Below, in pieces: positions 15,367-24,129 of a stretch of DNA of 34,384 nucleotides. The position numbers and the translations under genes were made by a program. Source of the stretch: Parvibaculum sp. GTDB taxonomy: Bacteria; Pseudomonadota; Alphaproteobacteria; Parvibaculales; Parvibaculaceae. The notes beneath the pieces are model-generated. The model searched no databases, was not told the DNA's origin, and was given only the letters and a program-made list of their open reading frames with translations. Positions within the stretch are counted from its first letter, which is position 1; every line of letters begins with the position of its first letter. Where the stretch lies: NCBI GenBank assembly GCA_019635975.1, contig JAHBYM010000015.1, positions 1-34,384 of the forward strand, given 5' to 3'.

Positions 15367-17760
15367 GTGCCGACGTTTTCACGCAGTCTCGAGGAGGGAC
15401 TTCACCGCGCGCTGGCGCTCGCCAATGAACGCAATCACGAATATGCGACGCTCGAACACCTCCTGCTGTCGCTGGTCGACGATCAGGATGCGGCGGCCGT
15501 GATGCGGGCCTGCAATGTCGACATGGACCTGCTTCGTCAGCAATTGACCAATTATGTCGACAATGAACTTTCGAGCCTTGTCATCGACGATGGACAGGAA
15601 TCGAAGCCGACAGCGGGTTTCCAGCGCGTGATCCAACGCGCTGTCATTCATGTTCAGTCGTCCGGGCGCGAGGAGGTGACGGGCGCGAATGTGCTCGTCG
15701 CGATGTTCGCCGAGCGTGAGAGCCACGCCGCCTATTTCCTGCAAGAGCAGGACATGACGCGTTACGACGCGGTCAACTACATCAGCCACGGCATCGCCAA
15801 ACGGGCCGACATGACCGAGACGCGTCCGGTGCGCGGCGCGCAGGAAGAACCGGAAGCCGGCGAACGGGGCAATCGCAAGGAGCGCTCGACGGAAGCGCTT
15901 GACAATTACTGCGTCAATCTCAACGAGAAGGCCCGGCAGGGGAAGATCGATCCGCTGATCGGGCGTGAGCGCGAGGTCGAGCGGACGATCCAGATTCTGT
16001 GCCGCCGCTCGAAGAACAATCCGCTTTTCGTCGGCGATCCGGGTGTCGGCAAGACGGCAATCGCCGAGGGCCTTGCGCGGCGCATCGTCAAGGGCGAGGT
16101 GCCGGAGGTGTTGCGGAATGCGACCATCTTTTCGCTCGACATGGGAACGCTGCTGGCGGGCACACGCTATCGCGGCGATTTCGAGGAGCGCATCAAGGCT
16201 GTCATCAAGGAGATCGAGGCCTATCCCGGTGCAATCATGTTCATCGACGAAATCCATACGGTGATCGGCGCCGGGGCGACGAGTGGCGGCGCGATGGATG
16301 CGTCCAACCTGTTGAAGCCGGCGCTGGCCAGCGGCAATGTGCGTTGCATAGGGTCGACGACCTACAAGGAATACCGGCAGCACTTCGAGAAGGACCGGGC
16401 GCTGGTGCGCCGGTTCCAGAAGATCGACGTCGCGGAGCCCTCGGTGCCCGACACGATCAAGATTCTGAAAGGGCTAAAGCCCTATTTCGAAGACTTCCAC
16501 AAGGTTCGCTACACCAACGATGCGGTAAAGGCGGCGGTGGATCTGTCGGCAAAATACATGCATGACCGGAAGCTGCCGGACAAGGCGATCGACGTGATCG
16601 ACGAAGCGGGCGCATCGCAGATGTTGCTGCCGGAGTCGCGGCGCAAGAAGACGATCGGGGTCGGCGAGATTGAGGCCGTGGTGGCGACGATGGCGCGAAT
16701 TCCGCCGAAGTCGGTGTCGAAGAACGATACGGAGAAGTTGAAGGACCTCGACACGGAACTGAAGCGGGTAGTGTTCGGTCAGGATACGGCGATCGAGGCC
16801 TTGGCCGCGTCGATTAAGCTGGCTCGCGCGGGATTGCGCGAAGCGGAAAAGCCCATCGGCTGTTACCTGTTTTCCGGACCAACGGGTGTCGGCAAGACGG
16901 AAGTGGCGCGACAGCTCGCGTCCGTCCTTGGCGTTGAAATGCTTCGGTTCGATATGTCGGAATATATGGAGCGGCATACCGTGTCGCGCCTGATCGGGGC
17001 TCCGCCCGGATATGTCGGCTTCGATCAGGGTGGGCTGCTGACCGATGGTGTCGACCAGCACCCGCATTGCGTATTGCTGCTCGACGAAATCGAAAAAGCG
17101 CATCCGGATCTGTTCAACATTCTCTTGCAGGTAATGGATCATGGCAAGCTGACCGATCATAATGGCAAGAAGATCGATTTCCGGAATGTTGTTCTCATCA
17201 TGACGACGAATGCGGGCGCGGCGGACATGGCCAAAACGCCGATCGGCTTTGCACGCACCAAGCGCACGGGCGACGACGAAGACGCCATCAAGCGGCTCTT
17301 CACGCCCGAGTTCCGCAATCGTCTCGATGCAACGATACCTTTCGGTCATCTGCCCGAAGAGGTGATTGCTCAGGTCGTCGAGAAATTCGTACTGCAACTC
17401 GAGGCGCAGCTGGCGGATCGCAATGTAACCATCGAGCTGACGCCCGAAGCCAACAAATGGCTGGCGACACGGGGCTATGACGAACAGATGGGCGCGCGGC
17501 CGCTCGCTCGCGTGATCCAGGAGCACATCAAGAAGCCATTGGCCGACGAAGTGCTGTTCGGGCGGCTGGTGAAGGGCGGCCATGTGCGCGTCGCGGTCAA
17601 GGACGATGCGCTCGATTTCGACATCGAGGCAGCAACGCCGCGCAATGCGGGCCCCTCGGGCAATGACGGGCCAAAGAAGCCGCGGGTCCGCAAGCCGAAG
17701 GATCGGCCGGGTGACGGTTCGGGCGGCAGCGTACCCAAGGTGCCCCTGCTCGTTGAATGA
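15367..17760 (+). CDS. clpA: ATP-dependent Clp protease ATP-binding subunit ClpA
   Basis: A 797-aa AAA+ unfoldase that feeds substrates into ClpP. Order of parts: Clp N domain repeats (about 1-145, binds ClpS), first AAA+ module with Walker A GDPGVGKT and Walker [10 protein letters not shown], second AAA+ module with GPTGVGKTE and [10 protein letters not shown], and the C-terminal D2-small domain. The IGF-type ClpP loop is not plainly visible; GFARTK follows AKTPI near residue 630 (PIGFARTK) and is the likely equivalent. The start is GTG 15367 with AGAAGGGAAGG upstream. Compared with the 758-aa E. coli protein there is a tail of about 45 residues, rich in Pro, Lys, Arg and Gly ([18 protein letters not shown]). 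clpP is not in the window. Confidence 0.96.
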   Translation: MPTFSRSLEEGLHRALALANERNHEYATLEHLLLSLVDDQDAAAVMRACNVDMDLLRQQLTNYVDNELSSLVIDDGQESKPTAGFQRVIQRAVIHVQSSGREEVTGANVLVAMFAERESHAAYFLQEQDMTRYDAVNYISHGIAKRADMTETRPVRGAQEEPEAGERGNRKERSTEALDNYCVNLNEKARQGKIDPLIGREREVERTIQILCRRSKNNPLFVGDPGVGKTAIAEGLARRIVKGEVPEVLRNATIFSLDMGTLLAGTRYRGDFEERIKAVIKEIEAYPGAIMFIDEIHTVIGAGATSGGAMDASNLLKPALASGNVRCIGSTTYKEYRQHFEKDRALVRRFQKIDVAEPSVPDTIKILKGLKPYFEDFHKVRYTNDAVKAAVDLSAKYMHDRKLPDKAIDVIDEAGASQMLLPESRRKKTIGVGEIEAVVATMARIPPKSVSKNDTEKLKDLDTELKRVVFGQDTAIEALAASIKLARAGLREAEKPIGCYLFSGPTGVGKTEVARQLASVLGVEMLRFDMSEYMERHTVSRLIGAPPGYVGFDQGGLLTDGVDQHPHCVLLLDEIEKAHPDLFNILLQVMDHGKLTDHNGKKIDFRNVVLIMTTNAGAADMAKTPIGFARTKRTGDDEDAIKRLFTPEFRNRLDATIPFGHLPEEVIAQVVEKFVLQLEAQLADRNVTIELTPEANKWLATRGYDEQMGARPLARVIQEHIKKPLADEVLFGRLVKGGHVRVAVKDDALDFDIEAATPRNAGPSGNDGPKKPRVRKPKDRPGDGSGGSVPKVPLLVE

Positions 17761-17879
17761 ATGCGACCGGCATGCGGCCGGCGCCTGCGGATTGAAGGCG
17801 GCCATGGAGCGGTATGCTTCGTGGCCGTTTTCGGTGAGAGAATACGGAAGACAAAAACAACCCCAGGGAGACTGAAAGA

Positions 17880-18248
17880 ATGATCGGTTATGTGATGGTC
17901 GGAACCAATGATCTCGACCGTGCGGTGAAATTCTACGACGAACTTCTCGGCGAAATCGGCGCAAAGCGCGCGATGGCGGATCCCGGCCGCTTCCAGGGCT
18001 ACAGCAATGGCGGCCCGATGCTCGCTGTGACGAAGCCTCACGATGGCGGCAAGGCCACTTTCGGCAATGGCACGATGATCGCACTGGCCGTTGGGTCGCG
18101 TGCCAATGTCGACAAGGTTCACGCGAAGGCGATGAGCCTTGGCGGCAAGGACGAAGGCGCGCCGGGCCTGCGCGGCGGCAATTTCTACGGCGGCTATTTC
18201 CGGGATCTGGACGGCAACAAGTTTGTCGCCTTCCACATGGGCGAATAA
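17880..18248 (+). CDS. VOC-family (glyoxalase/bleomycin-resistance-like) protein
   Basis: A 122-aa protein of the vicinal oxygen chelate fold. It opens with MIGYVMVGTNDLDRAVKFYDELLG, the typical first beta-alpha unit, and ends with GNFYGGYFRDLDGNKFVAFHMGE, the typical last strand with the D.DGN turn. Members include glyoxalase I, dioxygenases and drug-binding proteins. The usual metal ligands cannot be assigned confidently here: the N-terminal His position is Tyr/Val. Function is therefore left open. ATG 17880 has a strong GGGAG site. The gene lies 119 nt after clpA and is closed by a strong terminator. Confidence 0.85.
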   Translation: MIGYVMVGTNDLDRAVKFYDELLGEIGAKRAMADPGRFQGYSNGGPMLAVTKPHDGGKATFGNGTMIALAVGSRANVDKVHAKAMSLGGKDEGAPGLRGGNFYGGYFRDLDGNKFVAFHMGE

Positions 18249-18267
18249 GAAACAGCTACTCAACACG

Positions 18268-18303
18268 AAGGCCGCCGTGCTCGCACGGCGGCCTTTTTCT
18301 TTT
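18268..18303 (+). terminator. Rho-independent terminator after the VOC gene
   Basis: A perfect 12-bp stem, AAGGCCGCCGTG (18268-18279) with CACGGCGGCCTT (18284-18295), closes a CTCG loop and runs into TTTCTTTT. It lies 19 nt past the VOC stop codon. The opposite strand lacks a T tract at the right place, so it serves the plus-strand transcripts. Confidence 0.9.
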
Positions 18304-18310
18304 CCGGCGA

Positions 18311-19921
18311 TCAGTTTTTCTTTAGTCGGTAGATGGCGACGTCGATATCGGACGAGTAGTAAATGTCGCCATTGGCGGCGACGGCGACGCCGGTCGGAAT
18401 GTAGAGGTCGGGTGCGCCGTCGGGTGCTTCGAAGCCGATCGGAAGGTCGGTTTTCAGAATCGTCGTCTTCCCGTCCGCCATGTCGATCGCGGATATTCGC
18501 TTTGCGCCAACCTCGGCAACGATGATCCGGCCGTCGGGGGCGATGTCGAAACCTTCCGGTCCGGCGAGACCTTGGGCGATCACCGTGAGTTCGCCGCTTT
18601 CCAGGTCCACGCGCGAAATGCGCCCGCCTGTTCTCTCGCCGACATAAAGCGAGCCGTCGAGTCCGAGCTTCATCATGGCCGGGCCGGAGAGGCCCGTGGC
18701 GATGTCGGTGCGGTTGGACCAGTCGTCGCCGTCGACGCGAACAATCGCGCCGCGCGCGTATTCGGTGACCAGAACGCTGCCGTCGGACATTGCCAGCGCC
18801 TCCGCCGGTGTCGTAAAGCCGTGGTGGATGCCGAGTGAAGCGCCCGATTCTTCGTCGAACAAGTGGACGGCCCCGGCCGTTAGCGCGGCAAACACGATAC
18901 GTCCATTGGCAACGGAAACGCTCAGCGGATAGTCGATGTCGGAGGCGAAGACGCGGCCAAGCTCCGTCACATCGCCCGTGGTCGGGTCGACCATGCGTGC
19001 AGCAAATAGATCGGCGACGTAAAGGGTGCCGGTATCCGACATCTCGATATCGCCGGCGACAGCCAACGCGCCGGAAACGATCGTGCGCGTCTCGCCGGTT
19101 TCCGTGTCGATAGCGATGACGGCGTTGTCCGCCATGTTGGTGATATAGAGATTGTCGTCGGCGTCGAGCGCCAGATTGTCGATTGCCGGTGCGACCTCTG
19201 AGATCAACGTCTTCTCGCCGCTTGCCACGTCGATGCGGTAGACGTGGCCGGCCGCCGTATCGACCGCATAGAGATTTCCTTTTGAATCGAAGTTCACGGC
19301 CGCGGGCACGTCGAATCCGGTGGCTACGACGTCGATCGTCGCCGCCTCGACATCGACGCGGACGACCTGCTTCTTGAACCAGAGAGGGCCGTAAAGCGCG
19401 CCATCCGGCCCGAAGTCGAATCCGTTGAGGCCACCCATACCTTCCATGATCTTGCGTGGCGGATTGGCTCCGGAAGGATCGAGTTCGTAAAGCGCGTCGC
19501 CCAGAAATACCTGTGTCGCAAAGAGGCGACCGTCGTCGGTCCATGCCAGCGAATTCATGCCGGGCAGGCCTTCGGCCAGCGTCAGCAGGCGACCGTCAGG
19601 TTTGCGCGCGAAGACCTTGCCGTCAAGGAAGGCCGTCCAGGCGATGGTGCCGTCCGGTCCTTGTTCGACGTCGTCGGCCATGCCTTCAGGCGGGCCTTCG
19701 ACGATGCTCGTCTCGCCTGTCTTGCGGTTCACCTCATAGAGCGCGCGCCCGACGACGCTGCCGGCGAGCAATCGTTCATCAGACGTAATTGTCAGCCCAT
19801 GGATGCCGTGGAACGGCGAGGGTGCAACGACGGTCTCTTGCGTGTAGCTCTCGCTTTCGGAGCAGGCTGCCGCGAACGAAAATGCGACGGCGAGCGCCGC
19901 CGCTGTGCGGACGATCTTCAT
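18311..19921 (-). CDS. Exported SMP-30/NHL-like beta-propeller, probable lipoprotein
   Basis: A 536-aa protein. The N terminus MKIVRTAAALAVAFSFAAAC looks like a lipoprotein signal with Cys20 as the lipidated residue, although the -3 position is Ala rather than Leu. The rest is a string of strand repeats (GPDGTIAWTAF, TDDGRLFATQVF, GPDGALYGPLW, DSKGNLYAVDT, DADDNLYITNM, SDTGTLYVADL and others), about ten units. That is the pattern of SMP-30/gluconolactonase or NHL propellers, and at this length possibly two propellers. No enzymatic residues can be assigned. ATG 19921 is preferred to 19966, which would overlap the HIT gene. It is last in a minus-strand run of RidA, GNAT-like and HIT genes, 41 nt after HIT. 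Confidence 0.78.
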   Translation of the reverse strand: MKIVRTAAALAVAFSFAAACSESESYTQETVVAPSPFHGIHGLTITSDERLLAGSVVGRALYEVNRKTGETSIVEGPPEGMADDVEQGPDGTIAWTAFLDGKVFARKPDGRLLTLAEGLPGMNSLAWTDDGRLFATQVFLGDALYELDPSGANPPRKIMEGMGGLNGFDFGPDGALYGPLWFKKQVVRVDVEAATIDVVATGFDVPAAVNFDSKGNLYAVDTAAGHVYRIDVASGEKTLISEVAPAIDNLALDADDNLYITNMADNAVIAIDTETGETRTIVSGALAVAGDIEMSDTGTLYVADLFAARMVDPTTGDVTELGRVFASDIDYPLSVSVANGRIVFAALTAGAVHLFDEESGASLGIHHGFTTPAEALAMSDGSVLVTEYARGAIVRVDGDDWSNRTDIATGLSGPAMMKLGLDGSLYVGERTGGRISRVDLESGELTVIAQGLAGPEGFDIAPDGRIIVAEVGAKRISAIDMADGKTTILKTDLPIGFEAPDGAPDLYIPTGVAVAANGDIYYSSDIDVAIYRLKKN

Positions 19922-19962
19922 TGAATGTTCCCCCTCCCATCGGCGCCCGACGCACCTTGCGT

Positions 19963-20382
19963 TCAATTCATTGCCGCCTTTATGCGTTCGGCATGTTTCT
20001 TCAATTCGTCAAAGTCGGCCATCTGACGCGCGTGCAGCTTGAGGTCGATGCCCTGCGAACGCGGGATGATGTGGGTGTGGATATGAAAGACGGTCTGGCC
20101 GGCCGGCGCGCCGTTGAGCTGCGCAACCAGGATGCCCGGCGCGGCGAAAGCTTTTTTTACCGCTGCGGTGATCTTCTTGACTGTTTTGGCCATGGCGGCC
20201 GCATATTCCGGATCGAGATCGAGCAGGTCTTCGGCCGGGTATTTCGGGATCACCAGCGTGTGTCCTTCGGCCTGCGGCATCACGTCCATGAAGGCGAAGG
20301 TCATCTCGTCTTCATAGACCTGGAAGCAGGGGGCCTCGCCCCGGAGAATTTTGGCGAAAATGTTGTTCGGATCGTAAGCCAC
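19963..20382 (-). CDS. HIT family nucleotide hydrolase or transferase
   Basis: A 139-aa histidine-triad protein of the Hint/HinT-like branch. The signature QTVFHIHTHIIPR gives the triad His100-x-His102-x-His104, with His102 the nucleotidyl-accepting residue by family alignment. The N-terminal NIFAKILRGEAPCFQVYEDEMTFAFMD block and HTLVIPKYPAEDLLDLD are typical. Such proteins hydrolyse nucleoside phosphoramidates or AMP-lysine adducts in the cytosol. The gene begins 2 nt after the GNAT-like gene stop and precedes the propeller gene by 41 nt, so an operon is likely. Confidence 0.93.
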   Translation of the reverse strand: MAYDPNNIFAKILRGEAPCFQVYEDEMTFAFMDVMPQAEGHTLVIPKYPAEDLLDLDPEYAAAMAKTVKKITAAVKKAFAAPGILVAQLNGAPAGQTVFHIHTHIIPRSQGIDLKLHARQMADFDELKKHAERIKAAMN

Positions 20383-20384
20383 GG

Positions 20385-21584
20385 TCAGAATTCATCCTCT
20401 CGGTGTTCGACATTTCCGACATCGTGCCGGAAGGGCGCGTATTCGCCAAGGGCAGCGATGTCCCGATCGACATATTCGCGCTCCCGGCTCAGATATTCGG
20501 CCACGGCTTCGCGGAACGACGGATTGGCAATCCAATGGGCGGAATGGGTTCGCGCCGGCAGATAGCCGCGGGCCAGCTTGTGCTCACCCTGTGCGCCGGC
20601 CTCGACTCGCGCCAGGCCCCGTGAAATGGCGAATTCGATTGCCTGGTAGTAGCAGCACTCGAAATGCAGGAACGGGTGATGTTCGAGGGTGCCCCAGTTG
20701 CGGCCGTAGAGCGCGTCGCCGCCAATGAAGTTCAGCGCTCCGGCAATGAGGCGTCCGTCGCGGCGGGCCATCACCAGAAGTGTTTCCCGCGCCATGCGCT
20801 CGCCGATCAGGCTGAAAAATTCGCGGCTGAGATAGGGCGACCCCCATTTGCGCGAGCCGGTGTCCATGTAGAACGCAAAAAATGCGTCCCAGTGATCCTC
20901 GGTGAGGTCGGCGCCGGTGACCCATTCGACGGTGATGCCGTTTTCCTTTGCTCGCTCGCGCTCCTTGCGGATCATCTTGCGCTTGCGCGACGAGAGGTCG
21001 GCCAGGAAATCGTGGAACGAACCATAGCTGCGATTGTGCCAGTGGAATTGCTGATCGGTGCGCTGCAGAAGCCCGAGCCGGCCGAGCCGCTCCCATTGCC
21101 GCTGCGCGAGAAAGGTGATGTGGAGCGACGAGACGCCGAGGCGTGTTGCAAGTTCGACTGCGCCGGCCGCGAGTGCGTCTTCGACCGCTTCGCGGCCGGG
21201 CCCTGTCGGAACCAGCAGGCGCGGACCCGTTGCGGGTGTGAAGGGAACCGCGGCTTGCAGCTTGGGGTAGTAGCGGCCGCCGGCGTTTTCAAGCGCATTG
21301 GCCCAGCCGTGATCGAAGACATATTCGCCGCGGCTGTGACTTTTCAGGTAGAGCGGCATGGCGCCGGCCAGCTGGCCTCGATCGTCTTCCAGCAACAGGT
21401 GTTGCGGCAGCCAGCCCGTGCGGCGTGTCGCCGATCCACTTTCCTCGAGCGCCGACAGGAAGGCGTGCGACACGAACGGATTGGCCGGTTCGTCCGGCGG
21501 GTTGGCGCAGGCGTCCCATGCAACGGCATCGACGCCGGCAAGGCCGTCGACGACGCGGATGATGGCTTGCTCGCTGTCTCCCAT
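20385..21584 (-). CDS. FemAB/GNAT-like N-acyltransferase (COG3146 type)
   Basis: A 399-aa cytoplasmic protein of the COG3146 group, which has the double-GNAT fold of FemAB-like peptidyltransferases. Recognisable segments are NPFVSHAFLSALEESGSA near residue 40, HLLLEDDRGQLAGAMPLYLKSHSRGEYVFDHGWA, HWHNRSYGSFHDFLADLSSRKRKMIRKERERA, and GALNFIGGDALYGRNWGTLEHHPFLHFECCYYQAIEFAI. The biochemical substrate is not known. A Lys/Arg-rich helix (RKRKMIRKERERAKE) may bind nucleic acid or acidic partners, but this is speculation. ATG 21584 lies 27 nt after the RidA stop. HIT follows after 2 nt. Confidence 0.85.
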   Translation of the reverse strand: MGDSEQAIIRVVDGLAGVDAVAWDACANPPDEPANPFVSHAFLSALEESGSATRRTGWLPQHLLLEDDRGQLAGAMPLYLKSHSRGEYVFDHGWANALENAGGRYYPKLQAAVPFTPATGPRLLVPTGPGREAVEDALAAGAVELATRLGVSSLHITFLAQRQWERLGRLGLLQRTDQQFHWHNRSYGSFHDFLADLSSRKRKMIRKERERAKENGITVEWVTGADLTEDHWDAFFAFYMDTGSRKWGSPYLSREFFSLIGERMARETLLVMARRDGRLIAGALNFIGGDALYGRNWGTLEHHPFLHFECCYYQAIEFAISRGLARVEAGAQGEHKLARGYLPARTHSAHWIANPSFREAVAEYLSREREYVDRDIAALGEYAPFRHDVGNVEHREDEF

Positions 21585-21611
21585 GCGGCAATTCTAGAGA
21601 AGGGCGTTGCC

Positions 21612-22079
21612 TCACGCGATCTCGAAAATGGCCTCGATTTCGACCGTAATCTGGAAGGGTAGGCTTGGCGCGGCGACGGCCGAGCGGGCATGACGTCCGG
21701 CGTCGCCGAAAATCTCGACAAGGAGGTCGGATGCCCCGTTGATAACGGCCGGTTGCTGGTCGAAGTCGGGTGTCGCGTTGACGAAGCCGAGAATTTTTAC
21801 GGCGCGCTTTACGCGGTCGAGGTCGTCGCCACAAGCAGCTTTCAGTTGCGCCAGCACATTGAGCATGGTCAGGCGGGCGGCGGCCTTGCCGGCGTCGATG
21901 TCATGGTCCTTGCCGAGCTTGCCCTGATAGGCGATGCCAGAGCCGCCTATCGGCCCCTGACCGGAGATGAAGACCAGATTTCCGGTGACGACATAGGGCA
22001 CATAGGTGCCGGCGGGCCCGGCGGGCGCCGGAAGTTCGATTCCCAATTCCTTCAAGCGTCCGTCGATTTTTCCGGCCAT
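21612..22079 (-). CDS. RidA family protein (enamine/imine deaminase-like)
   Basis: A 155-aa member of the YjgF/YER057c/UK114 family, in the longer subgroup with an N-terminal extension (KIDGRLKELGIELPAP). The pocket arginine is present in HARSAVAAPSLPFQITVEIEAIFEIA, and NLVFISGQGP corresponds to the first core strand. RidA hydrolyses reactive enamine/imine products of PLP enzymes such as 2-aminoacrylate. Not every subgroup does so, and the long subgroup is less characterised. ATG 22079 has a GGGAGA site 6-7 nt upstream; an alternative start at 22199 would run into the aguA leader. It diverges from aguA across 107 nt and leads a four-gene run. Confidence 0.88.
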   Translation of the reverse strand: MAGKIDGRLKELGIELPAPAGPAGTYVPYVVTGNLVFISGQGPIGGSGIAYQGKLGKDHDIDAGKAAARLTMLNVLAQLKAACGDDLDRVKRAVKILGFVNATPDFDQQPAVINGASDLLVEIFGDAGRHARSAVAAPSLPFQITVEIEAIFEIA

Positions 22080-22186
22080 CGGTATTCTCCCGTCGATGCT
22101 CGTGCTTGCCGCGTGTGTTCCAGAGGCTATACCTAACCTTTCGGATGACCGGGCGAAAGCCCAACGGGCAAGAGAGGGGCCGCATA

Positions 22187-23227
22187 ATGAGCGAAACACG
22201 CAGGCCGATGGATGATGGTCTCTTTATGCCCGCCGAATGGGAGCTGCATGAGCGGTGCTGGATGCAGTGGCCGAGCCGCGGCGAGTTGTGGGGAGAACGC
22301 CTGCCGCAGGCCTATGCGGCCTATGCCCAGGTTGCGCGGACGATAGCGGGCTTCGAGCCGGTGTCGATGATCTGTTGTCCTGAGGACGAGGCTCAGGCGC
22401 GGCTTGCCTGCGGCCGCGAGGTCGAGATCGTGCCGCTGCCGATCGACGATAGCTGGGCGCGAGATTCCGGACCGATTTTCGTTGTCGACGGCAAAGGCGG
22501 TGTCGCCGGGACGCATTGGCGCTTCAATGCCTGGGGCAACGCCTATCAGAACTACGACCACGACGCAGCGGTGGGCGGCCTCATTCTCGAGCGGCTCGGC
22601 ATGCGCGTCTACAACGGCGGCATGGTGCTGGAGGGCGGTTCCATATGCGCGGATGGATACGGAACGCTGCTGACGACCGAGGAATGCTTGCTTAACGACA
22701 ATCGCAACCCCGAACTGACGCGCCAGCAGATTGAGGAGAACCTCGCGCTCAATCTCGGCGTCTCGCGCATTGTCTGGCTCGACCGGGGGCTTGAGGACGA
22801 CGAGACGAGCGGTCATGTCGATATGATTGCGTGCTTTGCCGGTGAGGGCCGTGTGTTACTGCACATGCCGGAAGATCGCAACGACCCAAACTACGCCCGG
22901 ATGCAGGACAATCGCGCGCGGATCGAATCCGCGCGCGATGCCCGGGGTAAAAAACTAGAGGTCATTGAAATTCCGCAACCGCGGCGCAATCTGTCGCGAT
23001 CGGACGGACGGCGGCTTTGCACATCCTATGTTAATGCCTATATCGCCAACGGCGGCGTCGTGATGCCGACCTATGACGATCCGAACGACGGCAAGGCGGC
23101 CGAGATCATGGCGGAAGCCTTTCCGGGACGGCAGGTGATGCAGGTGCCGGCGCTTGAAATCGCGCAAGGCGGCGGTTCGATTCATTGTATCACGCAGCAG
23201 CAACCGAAGGGGATAGCGCTGAAGTAA
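22187..23227 (+). CDS. aguA: Agmatine deiminase
   Basis: A 346-aa enzyme of the guanidino-group-modifying (GME/PAD) superfamily that converts agmatine to N-carbamoylputrescine and ammonia, a step in the arginine-decarboxylase route to putrescine. Signatures are DDSWARDSGPIF (Asp92), GGMVLEGGSICADGYGTLLTTEECLLNDNRNP (described by its key Glu149), GHVDMIACF (His210, Asp212) and the nucleophile Cys334 in GGGSIHCITQQ. ATG 22187 has an AGAGAGGGG site 7 nt upstream; an in-frame start at 22106 would overlap the divergent ridA leader. aguB (N-carbamoylputrescine amidohydrolase) is not in the window, though it is often adjacent. The stop is 5 nt from the convergent diguanylate cyclase stop. Confidence 0.93.
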   Translation: MSETRRPMDDGLFMPAEWELHERCWMQWPSRGELWGERLPQAYAAYAQVARTIAGFEPVSMICCPEDEAQARLACGREVEIVPLPIDDSWARDSGPIFVVDGKGGVAGTHWRFNAWGNAYQNYDHDAAVGGLILERLGMRVYNGGMVLEGGSICADGYGTLLTTEECLLNDNRNPELTRQQIEENLALNLGVSRIVWLDRGLEDDETSGHVDMIACFAGEGRVLLHMPEDRNDPNYARMQDNRARIESARDARGKKLEVIEIPQPRRNLSRSDGRRLCTSYVNAYIANGGVVMPTYDDPNDGKAAEIMAEAFPGRQVMQVPALEIAQGGGSIHCITQQQPKGIALK

Positions 23228-23232
23228 GCGGA

Positions 23233-23952
23233 TCAGCCGTGCGTTGTCAGGCGCGCCGCGCGGCCACCGTTTTTCTTGTCCACATACATGGCGCGATCGG
23301 CGCGGTCGAGCAGCTCTTTCGGCGAGGTTTCGCCTGTGTATGAAGCGAGGCCGAGGCTGGCGCTGACCGAAATCGTGTGCGACTTGCAAGCGACTTCAAG
23401 TTGCGCGATACCGCGCACCATCTCGCGGGCGCGTTCGCGAGCGCGCTTGTGGTCCGCGCGTACGAAGAGAATAGCGAATTCGTCGCCGCCGAGGCGCGCG
23501 GCATAGTCCGTGGCGCGGATGCTCTTGCTGAGAAATGCACCCACCGCGCGCAAAACTTCATCGCCTACCACGTGTCCGCAACGATCGTTAATTTCCTTGA
23601 ATCCGTCGAGATCGATGTAGGCGAGCAGCCCAGCCTCTTCGTGACGCGCGGCGCTCAGCATGTTACGGCGCAGAACTTCGTCGAAGCCGCGGCGGTTGAG
23701 CAGGCCGGTCAATTCGTCGGTCTGGGTGAGGGCTTCGAGCCGGCGTACACGTTCGTTGAGTTCGACAATGCGTATTTCGGCTTCGTCGGCAAAGGCGAGT
23801 GCCCGGTTGACGATGTCGCGGCTTGCCGGTCCGCGCGGGACTGCGCCGATGCTTCGGCGGAATTGCTCCGTCGGCGGATCGACTTGCAGCGCCCCTTCGC
23901 CTAGCGAAGATGGCCGCGTTCCTGTGCCTGCCATGCGCTTCACGTAGCCCAT
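23233..23952 (-). CDS. Soluble diguanylate cyclase (GGDEF) with inhibitory site
   Basis: A 239-aa cytosolic protein. A helical stretch (about 45-78, AEIRIVELNERVRRLEALTQ) acts as a coiled-coil or signalling helix and joins a complete GGDEF domain (about 79-235). The active site LGGDEFAIL spans 155-159, and the metal-binding Asp114 is in YIDLDGFKEIND. An RxxD inhibitory site, RATD at 146-149, lies exactly five residues before GGDEF, as in PleD. It should therefore make c-di-GMP from two GTP and be product-inhibited. No PAS, GAF or receiver domain is present, so the input is unclear. ATG 23952 has a GAGGGG site 4 nt upstream; the upstream in-frame start at 24075 lacks support. Confidence 0.9.
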   Translation of the reverse strand: MGYVKRMAGTGTRPSSLGEGALQVDPPTEQFRRSIGAVPRGPASRDIVNRALAFADEAEIRIVELNERVRRLEALTQTDELTGLLNRRGFDEVLRRNMLSAARHEEAGLLAYIDLDGFKEINDRCGHVVGDEVLRAVGAFLSKSIRATDYAARLGGDEFAILFVRADHKRARERAREMVRGIAQLEVACKSHTISVSASLGLASYTGETSPKELLDRADRAMYVDKKNGGRAARLTTHG

Positions 23953-24080
23953 CGTTCCCCTCGCAAATCTCTTGCGATCCCTTTCAAGGCCGGTTCGTCC
24001 CGCTATGGGAAATGCAAGCGCTTTGCCACGGGAAAAATCTATTGAATTCAGTGGGTTGAGCAAAGAAGCCGACACGGATG

Positions 24081-24117
24081 CCCGGCAAAAAATTCCGTGT
24101 GACTCAGCTTTGCCGGG
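24081..24117. repeat. 9-bp inverted repeat with 19-nt loop
   Basis: CCCGGCAAA (24081-24089) is repeated inverted as TTTGCCGGG (24109-24117). The element lies 12 nt past the stop of the minus-strand SUMF1-like gene and could form a transcript hairpin. No T tract follows on that strand, so it is not a classical terminator. It may stabilise the 3' end or bind a protein. Confidence 0.4.
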
Positions 24118-24129
24118 TCAAACGGGCCG

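Noticed and set aside
16474..19544. Very long open frames on the minus strand opposite clpA and the VOC gene (up to 689 codons)
   Set aside because: They overlap strongly supported genes, give Arg/His-rich protein without domains, and are typical antisense shadows of GC-rich codons.
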